DNA from: Lachnospiraceae bacterium UBA935
Lineage (GTDB): Bacteria > Bacillota > Clostridia > Lachnospirales > Lachnospiraceae
Assembly: GCA_002293525.1 (NCBI GenBank)
Contig: DBDJ01000023.1
Coordinates: 48,631 to 75,562 of the forward strand
Direction: 5' to 3'
DNA length: 26,932 bases
Positions 1 through 7,784 of this stretch are shown piece after piece. A program made the position numbers and the translations under genes. Numbering within the stretch: position 1 is the stretch's first letter; every line of letters begins with the position of its first letter. The notes below the pieces were generated by a model, which was not told the origin of the DNA, searched no databases, and worked only from the letters and a program-made list of their open reading frames with translations.

Positions 1-1472
1 GGTATTTCTGTCGGTGTCGGCGTGGAATCCCCTGTCAACGGTACCCTGCTAAAAGGCATGGAACGCCCATTTTCATATCCCCTGCCAGCCGGCACCGCGA
101 CGGACCGAACCGGATCATTTTTCCGAATATCCATAGGCATTGTCGTCGGCACGGATGCGCTTTCAAGGTGTTCCTGTGCGGAATTGCGAGTTGCCTTGGC
201 TGATTTTGAGGGATCGGTGATATTGGATTTGGAAACTTCCTCATATTGCTCCTTGCTGCTTTCAGAAACGGGAGTCTTGGTTGACTCAACCCACTCTACG
301 GTATCGGTGTTTACCGACTCCACGATGGTTTCATTAACTTTGGTATCTTCTACTGCTACATTGATTTCTGATTCTTTTTTGACTTCATCCTCGACATTTA
401 CTTTCTTATATTCGATAGAATCACGTACCGTTATGATCCCAGACGGCCTGTCAATAATATAATCCTTCATGTCGGTACCATCTGTCAATGCTACCTTGTA
501 TTCGCCGGTGGCGATGTTCGTCAGATAAATAATCCCGTCTTTATCGTCATCTTCTGCTTCCATGATCGCTTCTTTCGGCCCCGCTATTTCTACCTGAAAC
601 TCAATATCTGTAATTAATTTGCCAGTGGATTCGTTGGTAAACTTTATTTTCAGGTCGTTTTGGATCGAGGAAAGGCCCATACGGATTCTTTTGCTGTCAA
701 CGACTTCTTCTACCTTCTCTTCTTGCGTCACCTCAAGCTCTGCCGCTATATTCTTTGCTATTTGTGCATCAGCCACCGCAATCAGGCCCGCCTCACCGAT
801 CACGGTAATATGCTCGGCCAAAGTCCCAACCTCCAAGAAGGCTTCTAGCTGGCTGTTTTGGTTTCTGGCACCAAGATACATGGAACCGGTGAAAATAGCA
901 ATCAGGAGCACGGCCAGACCCGTCATCATTACGACATGGTCTATCGTACTCATGTTCATCAGCTTATCTTTTAATCTGATAAAAAAAGGATTGCCTCTGC
1001 GCCGGGGGCGGTATTTTGTCCGGCTTTTACTATGGCCGGAATATTCTTCGTCCTCAAGGTATTCTACGCCATCCTCTTCATCGCCGTAACCATCCTCGTC
1101 CCCGGCATAATATTCTTCATCCGTATCGTATTCACCAGCATAATCATCATCTATTGTATACCCGTCACCCTCGGCATCATAATACTCGCCTTCTTTGTCA
1201 TATGGTTCGTCACCCGGAACGAAATCATCATACTCTTCGTAATCTACATACTCTTCAGCTTTTTCATACTCTTCGTATTCCTCATACTCTTCGTATTCCT
1301 CATACTGATCAGCTTCTTCATACTCTTCGTATTCTACATACTCTTCAGCTTCGTACTCTTCAGCTTCTTCGTACTCTTCATTCGCCTCGTAATCCGAATT
1401 CCCGTCCGGCTCAAACCAGTCCAGCTCAGCCTTCTTGAATTTATTTACACCTTTTTTACTTTTTTTACTCAT
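1..1472 (-). CDS. Large membrane-anchored surface protein with Glu/Tyr-repeat cytoplasmic tail (partial, 3' end outside window)
   Basis: An open frame reads from an ATG at 1472 down to base 3 without a stop (490 codons) and leaves the window, so the C-terminus is missing. The start has an AGGAAAG ribosome site about 8 nt upstream. Residues 1-15 are Lys-rich. Residues about 25-150 are a very acidic tract dominated by EEYEEYEEYE-type repeats with about one Tyr in three to four residues. A basic stretch (RPRRRG, about 153-163) is followed by one hydrophobic segment at about 180-201. The positive-inside rule puts the acidic tail in the cytoplasm. The outer part contains a beta-rich block at about 274-335 (KIKFTNESTGKLITDIEF, then IYLTNIATGEYKVAL) resembling Cna-B/SpaA-type folds, then a Ser/Thr/Val/Glu-rich stalk. 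Function is unknown. A cell-wall or surface role is inferred from topology only. Confidence 0.85.
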   Translation of the reverse strand, partial: MSKKSKKGVNKFKKAELDWFEPDGNSDYEANEEYEEAEEYEAEEYVEYEEYEEADQYEEYEEYEEYEEYEKAEEYVDYEEYDDFVPGDEPYDKEGEYYDAEGDGYTIDDDYAGEYDTDEEYYAGDEDGYGDEEDGVEYLEDEEYSGHSKSRTKYRPRRRGNPFFIRLKDKLMNMSTIDHVVMMTGLAVLLIAIFTGSMYLGARNQNSQLEAFLEVGTLAEHITVIGEAGLIAVADAQIAKNIAAELEVTQEEKVEEVVDSKRIRMGLSSIQNDLKIKFTNESTGKLITDIEFQVEIAGPKEAIMEAEDDDKDGIIYLTNIATGEYKVALTDGTDMKDYIIDRPSGIITVRDSIEYKKVNVEDEVKKESEINVAVEDTKVNETIVESVNTDTVEWVESTKTPVSESSKEQYEEVSKSNITDPSKSAKATRNSAQEHLESASVPTTMPMDIRKNDPVRSVAVPAGRGYENGRSMPFSRVPLTGDSTPTPTEI

Positions 1473-1642
1473 TCCGACAACTTTCCTACGCACTTTTATG
1501 TAAACTCTCCTATTTAACATTTTTGTAACATTATATCATCTCAATCCGACAAATACAAGGTTTTTATACCAAAAAATATATAAAAAAGAATTAACATAAG
1601 TTCCAATTTTTAACTTTGCGCGATAACTTAAAAAATAAGTGG

Positions 1643-1672
1643 TTGACTTTTTTTGCAAAAACTGCCACAATT
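1643..1672 (+). promoter_or_regulatory. Possible promoter of the zinc-ribbon gene
   Basis: TTGACT at 1643-1648 is followed after 17 nt by CACAAT, a weak -10. It lies 41 nt upstream of the ATG at 1713, in an AT-rich 240-bp gap between divergent genes. The -10 match is poor, so this is tentative. Confidence 0.35.
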
Positions 1673-1712
1673 TACTTGAAGCACATTTGTATCATTTAAA
1701 GGGGGGAATTAT

Positions 1713-2003
1713 ATGATGTATATGCATTATTGCCCGCATTGTAAACGTATGTTTATGCTAAATGGACACCATTTAACCTGTCCCAAATGCACGAAGTCTA
1801 TTTCTGAACTTAAAATCTCTTACATAGACTATGTAAAATTGGACATAGATGAGCGGGCGGCTTTTAAGATCAAATGCGAAAGCGAAACTCATTTGTCGGA
1901 TCTCAGTATCACTTACCGGATGCATAAATACAGTAAATGGTACCGGGAACTCCAATGCACCATTGCCGGACAGGCAGATGAAGTAAATGTAGTGCTAAAA
2001 TAG
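1713..2003 (+). CDS. Small zinc-ribbon protein, function unknown
   Basis: This encodes 96 residues. The start ATG (with a second ATG in frame next to it) follows a very strong purine site, AAAGGGGGG, about 6 nt upstream. The N-terminus has two CxxC knuckles (CPHC at residues 7-10 and CPKC at 23-26) spaced like a single zinc ribbon or rubredoxin-type knuckle pair. The remaining 70 residues are a mixed charged/beta region with no recognisable family. The gene is monocistronic: divergent from the acidic surface protein and convergent with the SGNH gene, with a shared hairpin at its stop. It could be a regulatory or structural zinc protein. I do not recognise it. Confidence 0.7.
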   Translation: MMYMHYCPHCKRMFMLNGHHLTCPKCTKSISELKISYIDYVKLDIDERAAFKIKCESETHLSDLSITYRMHKYSKWYRELQCTIAGQADEVNVVLK

Positions 2004-2024
2004 GCCGCTAAGGCCTATTTTTTT
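1997..2024. terminator. Bidirectional terminator shared by two convergent genes
   Basis: AAATAGGCC, the loop GCTAA and GGCCTATTT form a perfect 9-bp stem, followed by a T run on the + strand and preceded by an A run that serves the minus strand. The TAG of the zinc-ribbon gene (2001-2003) and the TAG of the SGNH gene (2008-2010) both lie inside this hairpin. Confidence 0.85.
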
Positions 2025-2967
2025 CATCTTTTTCCTGGTTGATGATATCGGCAATTCTCTGGGCCAGCAGTTCTCTTCCGGCATCATTATAATGCATATG
2101 ATCAATCATATATTCCTGATAATTTCCTTCATGAATCGTACCAAAGTAATTATCTATGAACGAGATGCCGCAGCTTAAAGCAACATCATAGCCCATAATC
2201 AGATAATGGGGAACCGTGCCGTTACCCAGATCGGTTATGGTGCCATTGTGGAGCTTGCCTTTTTCATCACGGTGCTGGGCATAGGTATGTGACATCAGAA
2301 AAATACGGATATGGGGATATGCTGCCTGCACATTCTCAATTGAGGTGCGCAGCGCCCCCGTAAATGCCGTCACGTCATATTCATTATTGGGATTGTCTGC
2401 CGTCGAAAGCGTGTTATAATCCGTTGTGTCATACATTAGGAGGATGATATCGACCTTATCCAAGTCTATTTTGATCATTTCCTGTACGGCTTCTTTGTAT
2501 TTGCTGTCCTCTTCATATTCCGCGGCGGAAGCCTGAGGACTGTACTGCCCATTAATCAAAGCTTGGGTCACATAATACAGGTTAAAGACATCCCTTGTAT
2601 AGTAGGGATCATACACGGGGTATTTACAGACCACTACCGAATCGGGGAAGGCGGCGTTGTATACGGTCGCACCGGTTTTTTCCGCGATCTGCGCCGCCAG
2701 GCCGTTCTCACCCCGTTCGTCGGTAAAAGGGTTATTGCCCAGACAAACAATCGTAGTCTCCCCGTCGTCAAGCTTGCCTTCCAGGTCAGACGCCAGCATG
2801 GGCATGATAATATCCAGCGCTTCCTCATCAAACTCTTCCGATATCACGGAAGGATCATAGTCTGAATCAGTGCCGACATTCCATCTGAGCAGGATAAATA
2901 TAGCTGTTCCAAAAATTACCACAATAATTGCCAGAACCAGTAAATGGATACTGAATTTAAATTTCAT
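2008..2967 (-). CDS. Membrane-anchored SGNH/GDSL-fold protein with a non-canonical nucleophile position
   Basis: This encodes 319 residues. Residues 8-28 form one hydrophobic segment (signal anchor), so the body faces outside. The fold is suggested by a strand-turn near residues 72-80 (TIVCLGNNP), a middle block LLMYDTTDYN (176-185), and a C-terminal DHMHYNDAGRELLAQRI (289-305). The last of these matches the Asp-xx-His block V of SGNH hydrolases (D289, H292). In block I the usual Gly-Asp-Ser is Gly-Asn-Asn, so the nucleophilic Ser appears to be absent. Block III also lacks the usual GxND Asn. It may be a non-hydrolytic binding protein, or it may use a different residue. It shares a terminator with the convergent zinc-ribbon gene. 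SGNH proteins often act on acylated envelope sugars, which would fit the neighbours, but the substrate is unknown. Confidence 0.72.
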   Translation of the reverse strand: MKFKFSIHLLVLAIIVVIFGTAIFILLRWNVGTDSDYDPSVISEEFDEEALDIIMPMLASDLEGKLDDGETTIVCLGNNPFTDERGENGLAAQIAEKTGATVYNAAFPDSVVVCKYPVYDPYYTRDVFNLYYVTQALINGQYSPQASAAEYEEDSKYKEAVQEMIKIDLDKVDIILLMYDTTDYNTLSTADNPNNEYDVTAFTGALRTSIENVQAAYPHIRIFLMSHTYAQHRDEKGKLHNGTITDLGNGTVPHYLIMGYDVALSCGISFIDNYFGTIHEGNYQEYMIDHMHYNDAGRELLAQRIADIINQEKDEKNRP

Positions 2968-3145
2968 CTTACACCCCTTGCATTTCGCAGTCTGTGCTTT
3001 TTAATTCCTTACGGATTAGTTTACTATTTTTGGAAAAAAAAATCCATGGATTCATAAAAAATTAATAACTTTTAAAATATGTATTTATTTTTTGATTGAT
3101 CGAAATTGGGATTTTTGTTATTCTTTATATATATTTCAGGGGCGT

Positions 3146-3168
3146 CCTAATTAAACTCTTTAATCAGG
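3146..3168. promoter_or_regulatory. Inverted repeat upstream of the SMR pair
   Basis: CCTAATTAAA, spacer CTC and TTTAATCAGG pair over 10 positions with one mismatch. It lies 47 nt before the first SMR start, in a 248-bp gap between divergent genes (2968-3215). There is no T run after it on either strand that would make a good terminator, so an operator or leader hairpin is more likely. Apart from AT-rich sequence I see nothing else in this gap. Confidence 0.35.
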
Positions 3169-3215
3169 AACGACAGGACTTCCAAATAAACTCAGAATTG
3201 TGAGAAAGAAAGCCT

Positions 3216-3590
3216 ATGAAGAAAAAAACCAAGTTCAGAGACATCCTGTTGCTGCAAGGAGTATTTGTTATTTATAGTATTTCCAGTATTGCCGCCAAAC
3301 TGGCTTCCAGCCAATTAGATTCGCTGAAGTCGGTTTTTTCAGCCGGATTTGTTCTGGCAGCAGTCGGCGTTGTCGTCATCTTGGGAATATACGCCTTGCT
3401 TTGGCAGCAGGTCATCAAAAAATTCGAACTATCCATTGCTTATGCCAATAAGGCTATGACGCTATTGTGGGGATTGTTATGGGGTTTTCTTATTTTTGAT
3501 GAGAAGCTTACACCGGCTAAACTGATTGGTATTGCGATTGTCTTTGCCGGCATAGTGATTATGAACGGCGGAAGGGAGGAACAAATATGA
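3216..3590 (+). CDS. Half-size EamA/SMR-family membrane transporter, first subunit of a pair
   Basis: This encodes 124 residues with four predicted membrane helices (about 8-30, 41-65, 75-95 and 100-118), the SMR/EamA half-transporter layout. The TM1 Glu that drives drug/proton antiport in EmrE-type SMR proteins is not seen (TM1 is LLLQGVFVIYSISSI), arguing against multidrug export. The next gene starts inside this one's stop (ATGA, 3587-3590), so the two are translationally coupled and probably form a heterodimer like ArnE/ArnF, which flip undecaprenyl-linked aminosugars. Glycan-related neighbours (FAD mutase-like protein, multi-TM proteins) agree with a lipid-linked-sugar flippase. The substrate is inferred, not shown. 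Confidence 0.75.
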   Translation: MKKKTKFRDILLLQGVFVIYSISSIAAKLASSQLDSLKSVFSAGFVLAAVGVVVILGIYALLWQQVIKKFELSIAYANKAMTLLWGLLWGFLIFDEKLTPAKLIGIAIVFAGIVIMNGGREEQI

Positions 3591-3922
3591 ACCGATATTT
3601 CGTGGCCCTGATGTTTTCTATAATCATTTCATCCTTTTCCCAGATCCTGTTGAAAAAAAGTTCTGCCAAAACCTACGATTCCGTGTTACGGGAATATGTC
3701 AATCCTTATGTCATCTGTGGGTACGGCATGATGTTTATTGCTTTGTTCCTCACGATATTGGCTTATCAGGGACTGGATTTTACCAATGTTCCGGTAGTGG
3801 AAGCGTCCGGTTATGTACTGATTATGGTATTGAGTTATTTCTTCTTTAAAGAAAGATTTACTTTTCGAAAGATACTGGGGATGGCACTGATTTTGGGCGG
3901 AATCCTAGTTTATCATTTATAA
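3587..3922 (+). CDS. Half-size EamA/SMR-family membrane transporter, second subunit
   Basis: This encodes 111 residues with four predicted helices (about 4-22, 38-60, 66-86 and 92-110). TM1 carries SQILLKKS, a helix end typical of ArnF-like and EamA half proteins. The ATG overlaps the upstream stop by 4 nt and follows GAAGGGAGGA by 6 nt, an efficient site. Paired unequal SMR genes normally make an antiparallel heterodimer, and the two sequences are clearly different, as expected for such a pair. The gene ends 24 nt before the convergent multi-TM gene, with no obvious terminator between them. Confidence 0.75.
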   Translation: MNRYFVALMFSIIISSFSQILLKKSSAKTYDSVLREYVNPYVICGYGMMFIALFLTILAYQGLDFTNVPVVEASGYVLIMVLSYFFFKERFTFRKILGMALILGGILVYHL

Positions 3923-3946
3923 TACCCAGGATCCCAAGGGAGCAAA

Positions 3947-4741
3947 TTACATATAAGGCAAATATTCTTCGATGATGATCTGTTCAACTTCAACATCCTT
4001 ATAGATAAGATAACCGTCAATATTACTCATAAGCTCCATCCGGTAGGTTGCCGGATCATCACTTAATGGCTGGTTTTCGTGCAAGATTACATAATTGCAC
4101 AATGTTGCCCTTGTAGCTTCCAACAATGCCTCCACATCAATAACTTCCGATTTTTCCATGGCCTCATGTACCGCATTGTAATAGCCCCATTGCGGAACCA
4201 GCATGGAGCGGCCATAAGGCATTCCGATATCTGCATCATACTGCCGCACGAAATGCACCAGTTCTTCCGGAAATACTGCCTGGATATAATCCGTCTCTTC
4301 ATTTTCCTTAAGATAATCGCATACCGCCACTACTGTCTGGGGGATATGATATAGATTTTCCGCTTTTGATATATACTGACTGTTATACACATACGTACCG
4401 CCTAACATAACCGCCAGTGACATCACGATCAGACCGATCCGCTTATGGGCTGCAAACAGCCGGCAGCCGGCATAAGTAATCGTTATCCCCATCGGCAGCA
4501 GCCATAGCACCCGATAATACGTCTCGCCGCCTTGATCCATCCAGACAAAAAACCAGCGGAACAAAGGACACAGATAAACAGCCAGGATTGCCATAGGAAC
4601 ATATACGATCAGTGTTCTGATCCGCTTTTCTTTTTCTGTAATCAAAAGATAAATCAGACCTGCCAGATATAATGGAGCAAGATATCGAAGGCCGGTATAA
4701 AGTTTCAGGATTACAACACTTTCCATGAAAATTCCGTACAC
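3947..4741 (-). CDS. Multi-TM protein with extracytoplasmic C-terminal domain, possibly the C-terminal half of a split DUF6077-like protein
   Basis: The frame is open from a TTG at 4747, but I place the start at GTG 4741, which lies 6 nt after AAAGGAG (264 residues). The TTG abuts the Shine-Dalgarno and cannot use it. The N-terminal half has about four hydrophobic helices, including YYRVLWLLPMGITITYAG, reminiscent of the last helices of GT-C glycosyltransferases. The C-terminal 130 residues are soluble and hydrophilic. It starts 24 nt after the upstream membrane ORF ends, in another frame. The first ORF is only a TM domain and this one has TM helices plus a soluble tail, so the two may together be one protein function or the product of a frameshift. 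The family is uncertain. Confidence 0.6.
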   Translation of the reverse strand: MYGIFMESVVILKLYTGLRYLAPLYLAGLIYLLITEKEKRIRTLIVYVPMAILAVYLCPLFRWFFVWMDQGGETYYRVLWLLPMGITITYAGCRLFAAHKRIGLIVMSLAVMLGGTYVYNSQYISKAENLYHIPQTVVAVCDYLKENEETDYIQAVFPEELVHFVRQYDADIGMPYGRSMLVPQWGYYNAVHEAMEKSEVIDVEALLEATRATLCNYVILHENQPLSDDPATYRMELMSNIDGYLIYKDVEVEQIIIEEYLPYM

Positions 4742-4764
4742 GGGCAACTCCTTTCACATGTGAA

Positions 4765-5874
4765 CTAAGATAAGAACATATATAATAAAACGTAAATCGC
4801 ACTGGGGATGCAGGCTAGTCCTGTTTTCACTAAGATCATGAATTTTCTTTTCCTGATCATCATAAAGAAACCCAAAGCCCCCGACAGCATTGCTGTCAAA
4901 AAAATAGCCATGGAACTTGACATACCGGCAGCCCAGTTGGCCGCTCCCAAAAGGATCCATAAAATGCTGACTTTTATGTTCCCTTCTGTGTTCTTTTCTG
5001 TATTCTCTTCAAAAATCCACAGGAAAAGCCAAAGGACTGCCGGAAGAATAAAATTACTGGCAAAAGATTTACCCTGCCAGGTTCGTGTCATCAGGAAAGT
5101 CTCATTGGTATAGATTGAAACATTACCGAACATCTGGATCAAGGCCATTATTACCATGAACATCGGCAGCATATCGCGTTTCCGGCCAAGCAGGCTCCTG
5201 CCAATCTGAAAGTACAGCAAATAGCTAAGTGGCAGCAAAATCAACGGAATGATGCTATGGGCTACAATCGTTGCATGGATATCGCTTTTGACGGCTATGA
5301 AAGAAAGCCAAAGCGGAAAAACTGCCAATGCATGCCGCATATCCAGTATAGTGCTGATTCCGGTATCCGGTTCGCGGCGGTATAAAACGTCCTGTTGCTG
5401 TGCTGTCAGCGACTGTACTACATAATAGGCATCATCACCGTCAAACGAGGCTCTGGTAAATGCCATATAGAGCTGAAACCCAACCAGCAGCAAGAAAATA
5501 AGCCATACTATTTTTTCTTCCATAGTGATTTTATGCCGTTGGCCGACATCCAATAGCTGCTGACCTGACAAGGTCAGTAAAGGCTTTCCGGTTTTCCTTC
5601 GAACATAAGCCTGACTGACCATACCTGCCACCGCCAAACCCAGCGTTGTCACGGTAAACCATGATGACAGGACCGTCATTCCGTGATAGTTCACCGTCAA
5701 TACTACCGGTATAGCCATTAACTCAAATACCGCAAACATAATAAGATAACCAAATAGCAGAATTACACCCGGTTTTTGCTGACGACTGTTTAAAAGTGAA
5801 GCCGGCAGCAGCCCTATTGCCAAGGGTACCAGAAGTAGCCAGATTATTAAACTAAGTACCTGAAATACAATCAT
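4765..5874 (-). CDS. Polytopic membrane protein, DUF6077-like (possible N-terminal half of a split gene)
   Basis: This encodes 369 residues with about nine to ten hydrophobic helices. An extracytoplasmic loop holds FDGDDAYYVVQSLTAQQ (about 144-160), an acidic Asp-Asp segment placed after an early helix as in GT-C type glycosyltransferases. The ATG follows AAAGGA by about 7 nt. The protein ends abruptly in a helix (YVLLYMFLS) at a TAG, and the next ORF begins 24 nt later with further helices. This suggests either a coupled two-gene unit or a broken long gene. I recall DUF6077 proteins as long multi-TM Firmicute proteins of unknown function, and the match is from memory. An envelope-glycan role is inferred from neighbours only. 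Confidence 0.6.
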   Translation of the reverse strand: MIVFQVLSLIIWLLLVPLAIGLLPASLLNSRQQKPGVILLFGYLIMFAVFELMAIPVVLTVNYHGMTVLSSWFTVTTLGLAVAGMVSQAYVRRKTGKPLLTLSGQQLLDVGQRHKITMEEKIVWLIFLLLVGFQLYMAFTRASFDGDDAYYVVQSLTAQQQDVLYRREPDTGISTILDMRHALAVFPLWLSFIAVKSDIHATIVAHSIIPLILLPLSYLLYFQIGRSLLGRKRDMLPMFMVIMALIQMFGNVSIYTNETFLMTRTWQGKSFASNFILPAVLWLFLWIFEENTEKNTEGNIKVSILWILLGAANWAAGMSSSMAIFLTAMLSGALGFFMMIRKRKFMILVKTGLACIPSAIYVLLYMFLS

Positions 5875-5943
5875 CCTTCTTTCCTTTCATGTATCAATTC
5901 CTAGTTTATCCTAATTTTTTCGGCATGTCCACTGCTTTTCCAC

Positions 5944-6030
5944 TTTTCATTCCTGCCTGCGCTTTTCCATTCCTGCCTGCTTTTTATTCTTGATATATTT
6001 CATCCTTATTTGTTTTCCATTCCAGCCCGC
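5944..6030. repeat. Three copies of an 18-bp direct repeat
   Basis: TTTTCCATTCCTGCCTGC occurs at 5963-5980, with a one-base-shorter copy at 5944-5960 and a two-mismatch copy at 6013-6030. They sit in the 278-bp divergent gap between the multi-TM gene and the FAD gene, just upstream of the + strand promoter, so they could be binding sites or slippage products. Confidence 0.6.
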
Positions 6031-6080
6031 TGCCTTCATATCCAACCGCCCAAAGCTTTTTGATTCTAATGATTTTAGTA

Positions 6081-6109
6081 ATGACACAACTGGCAATACA
6101 TGCTATAAT
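6081..6109 (+). promoter_or_regulatory. Sigma-A type promoter of the FAD oxidoreductase gene
   Basis: ATGACA (6081-6086), a 17-nt spacer and TATAAT (6104-6109) lie 43 nt upstream of the ATG at 6153. Only the first base of the -35 differs from consensus. Confidence 0.75.
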
Positions 6110-6152
6110 TTTGTAATATTGAGATACCAACATTATGTGAGGGATATTCTAA

Positions 6153-7739
6153 ATGAAAAAAGTTCTTGTCATCGGTGCCGGCCCTGCGGGACTGACCGCC
6201 GCCTACGAATTACTGACGAAAAAAAATGCGCAGGGCAATCCGGAGTTTGAAGTAGTGGTCTTTGAAGAAAGCGAAGCCATGGGCGGGATATCTAAAACCG
6301 TTAATCATAAAGGAAACCGGATGGACATGGGCGGCCACCGCTTTTTCTCCAAGATACCTGAGGTAAATCAATGGTGGAACAATATGCTGCCCTTACAGGG
6401 CGGTCCGGCTTATGATGACATCCTGCTGGATCGTAAGGTAACGGTTATCCCGGGAGGGCCTGATCCGGAACAAGTTGACCAAGTTATGTTAACCAGACGC
6501 CGTGTATCCCGTATTTATTTTAATAAAAAATTCTTTGACTATCCGATTTCCTTAAAGTTTGAAACGCTGGCAAATATGGGGTTAGGCACTACCATGTCGG
6601 TAGGCTTCAGCTATCTTCAATCGGTCTTCCACAAACGCAAAGAAGTCTCCTTGGAGGATTTTTATATCAATCGCTTCGGCAAAAAGCTTTATTCGATGTT
6701 TTTTGAGAATTATACAGAAAATCTCTGGGGGCGGCATCCCAGTGAGATCGACCCCAGCTGGGGTTCACAACGCACAAAAGGTCTTTCTATTGCGGCCATT
6801 ATCAAGGATATTTTCGGTAAGCTGATTCCCGGCAACAAAAAGCGTCAGGTAGAAACCTCCCTGATCGAAGAATTTACCTATCCCAAACTGGGTCCGGGCC
6901 AGTTATGGGATGTAACCGCCGAACGGATCACCGAGCTTGGCGGTACCATCTTAAGAAGCCACAAAGTAACCGGTATCACCAAGAATCTGACCAATCAAAT
7001 CGCTTCCGTGACTTATGAAAAAAAGGGCGGCTTTGACAGCATGAAAGGGGATTATGTCATTTCTTCCATGCCCATCAAGGATCTAGTCGGCGGCATGAAC
7101 GACGTTCCCCGAGACATTGCCGACATTGCGGCTGGCCTGCCTTATCGGGATTATATGACGCTTGGCGTTCTGGTTCCGAAAATTAATCTGGTCAATAAGA
7201 CCAAACTGAAAACAGTAAACAACATCGTACCCGACTGCTGGATCTATGTCCATGAAAAAGCAGTTCAGATGGGACGTTTCCAGATCTATAATAATTGGTC
7301 GCCTTATATGATCAAAGATCTGGAGCATACAGTCTGGCTGGGCCTGGAATATTTCTGCAACGAAGGCGACCGTTACTGGACCATGAGTGACGCTGATTTC
7401 AGCCGTTTTGCCATCGCTGAAATGGTTACCCTGGGCCTGATCGACAGTGCCGGCGAAGTGATCGACAGCCATGTCGAACGCGTTAAAAAAGCCTATCCTG
7501 CTTATTTTGATACTTACAAAGACATCGATAAGCTGACCGCCTATCTGAGCAGCATCCCCAATCTGTTCTGCGTCGGGCGCAACGGCCAGCACCGCTACAA
7601 TAACATTGACCATTCCATGTGCACTTCCTTTGAAGCGGTAAAGAATATTCTGGGCGGGATTACGGACAAGCAGAATATCTGGAGCGTGAATACCGAACAG
7701 GAATACCACGAAAAAGCCAAAGAAAGTGAAATCGACTGA
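6153..7739 (+). CDS. NAD(P)/FAD-dependent amine-oxidoreductase family protein, UDP-galactopyranose-mutase-like
   Basis: This encodes 528 residues. The N-terminal Rossmann motif GAGPAG (8-13) with MGGISKTV (about 43-50), and the C-terminal FAD-binding segment VGRNGQHRYNNIDHSM (about 475-490), define the COG1232/protoporphyrinogen-oxidase-like FAD family. Members of this length with the GRNGQHRYNN motif are commonly annotated as UDP-galactopyranose-mutase-like proteins and sit in cell-surface polysaccharide loci. True Glf enzymes are about 370 residues, so the reaction is not assigned. The ATG follows GAGGG by about 9 nt. It has its own promoter and terminator, so it is monocistronic, and is near the paired SMR flippase-like genes and multi-TM proteins. 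The protein is cytoplasmic, with no membrane helix. Confidence 0.8.
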   Translation: MKKVLVIGAGPAGLTAAYELLTKKNAQGNPEFEVVVFEESEAMGGISKTVNHKGNRMDMGGHRFFSKIPEVNQWWNNMLPLQGGPAYDDILLDRKVTVIPGGPDPEQVDQVMLTRRRVSRIYFNKKFFDYPISLKFETLANMGLGTTMSVGFSYLQSVFHKRKEVSLEDFYINRFGKKLYSMFFENYTENLWGRHPSEIDPSWGSQRTKGLSIAAIIKDIFGKLIPGNKKRQVETSLIEEFTYPKLGPGQLWDVTAERITELGGTILRSHKVTGITKNLTNQIASVTYEKKGGFDSMKGDYVISSMPIKDLVGGMNDVPRDIADIAAGLPYRDYMTLGVLVPKINLVNKTKLKTVNNIVPDCWIYVHEKAVQMGRFQIYNNWSPYMIKDLEHTVWLGLEYFCNEGDRYWTMSDADFSRFAIAEMVTLGLIDSAGEVIDSHVERVKKAYPAYFDTYKDIDKLTAYLSSIPNLFCVGRNGQHRYNNIDHSMCTSFEAVKNILGGITDKQNIWSVNTEQEYHEKAKESEID

Positions 7740-7760
7740 CCCGGGCCGGGTCAGTCGTTT
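7733..7760 (+). terminator. Rho-independent terminator of the FAD oxidoreductase gene
   Basis: CGACTGACCCG, loop GGC and CGGGTCAGTCG form a perfect 11-bp GC-rich stem followed by TTTATAT. The gene's TGA (7737-7739) lies inside the left arm. Confidence 0.8.
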
Positions 7761-7784
7761 ATATCCAGTATTTTCAGCCCGTAT

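Noticed and set aside
1032..1517. 161-residue hydrophobic ORF on the + strand
   Set aside because: It is antisense to the Glu/Tyr repeats of the minus-strand surface protein. GAA/GAG/TAC codons read backwards give Phe/Leu/Val-rich artefacts.
7083..7709. 208-residue minus-strand ORF
   Set aside because: It is antisense to the FAD oxidoreductase and has no family features.
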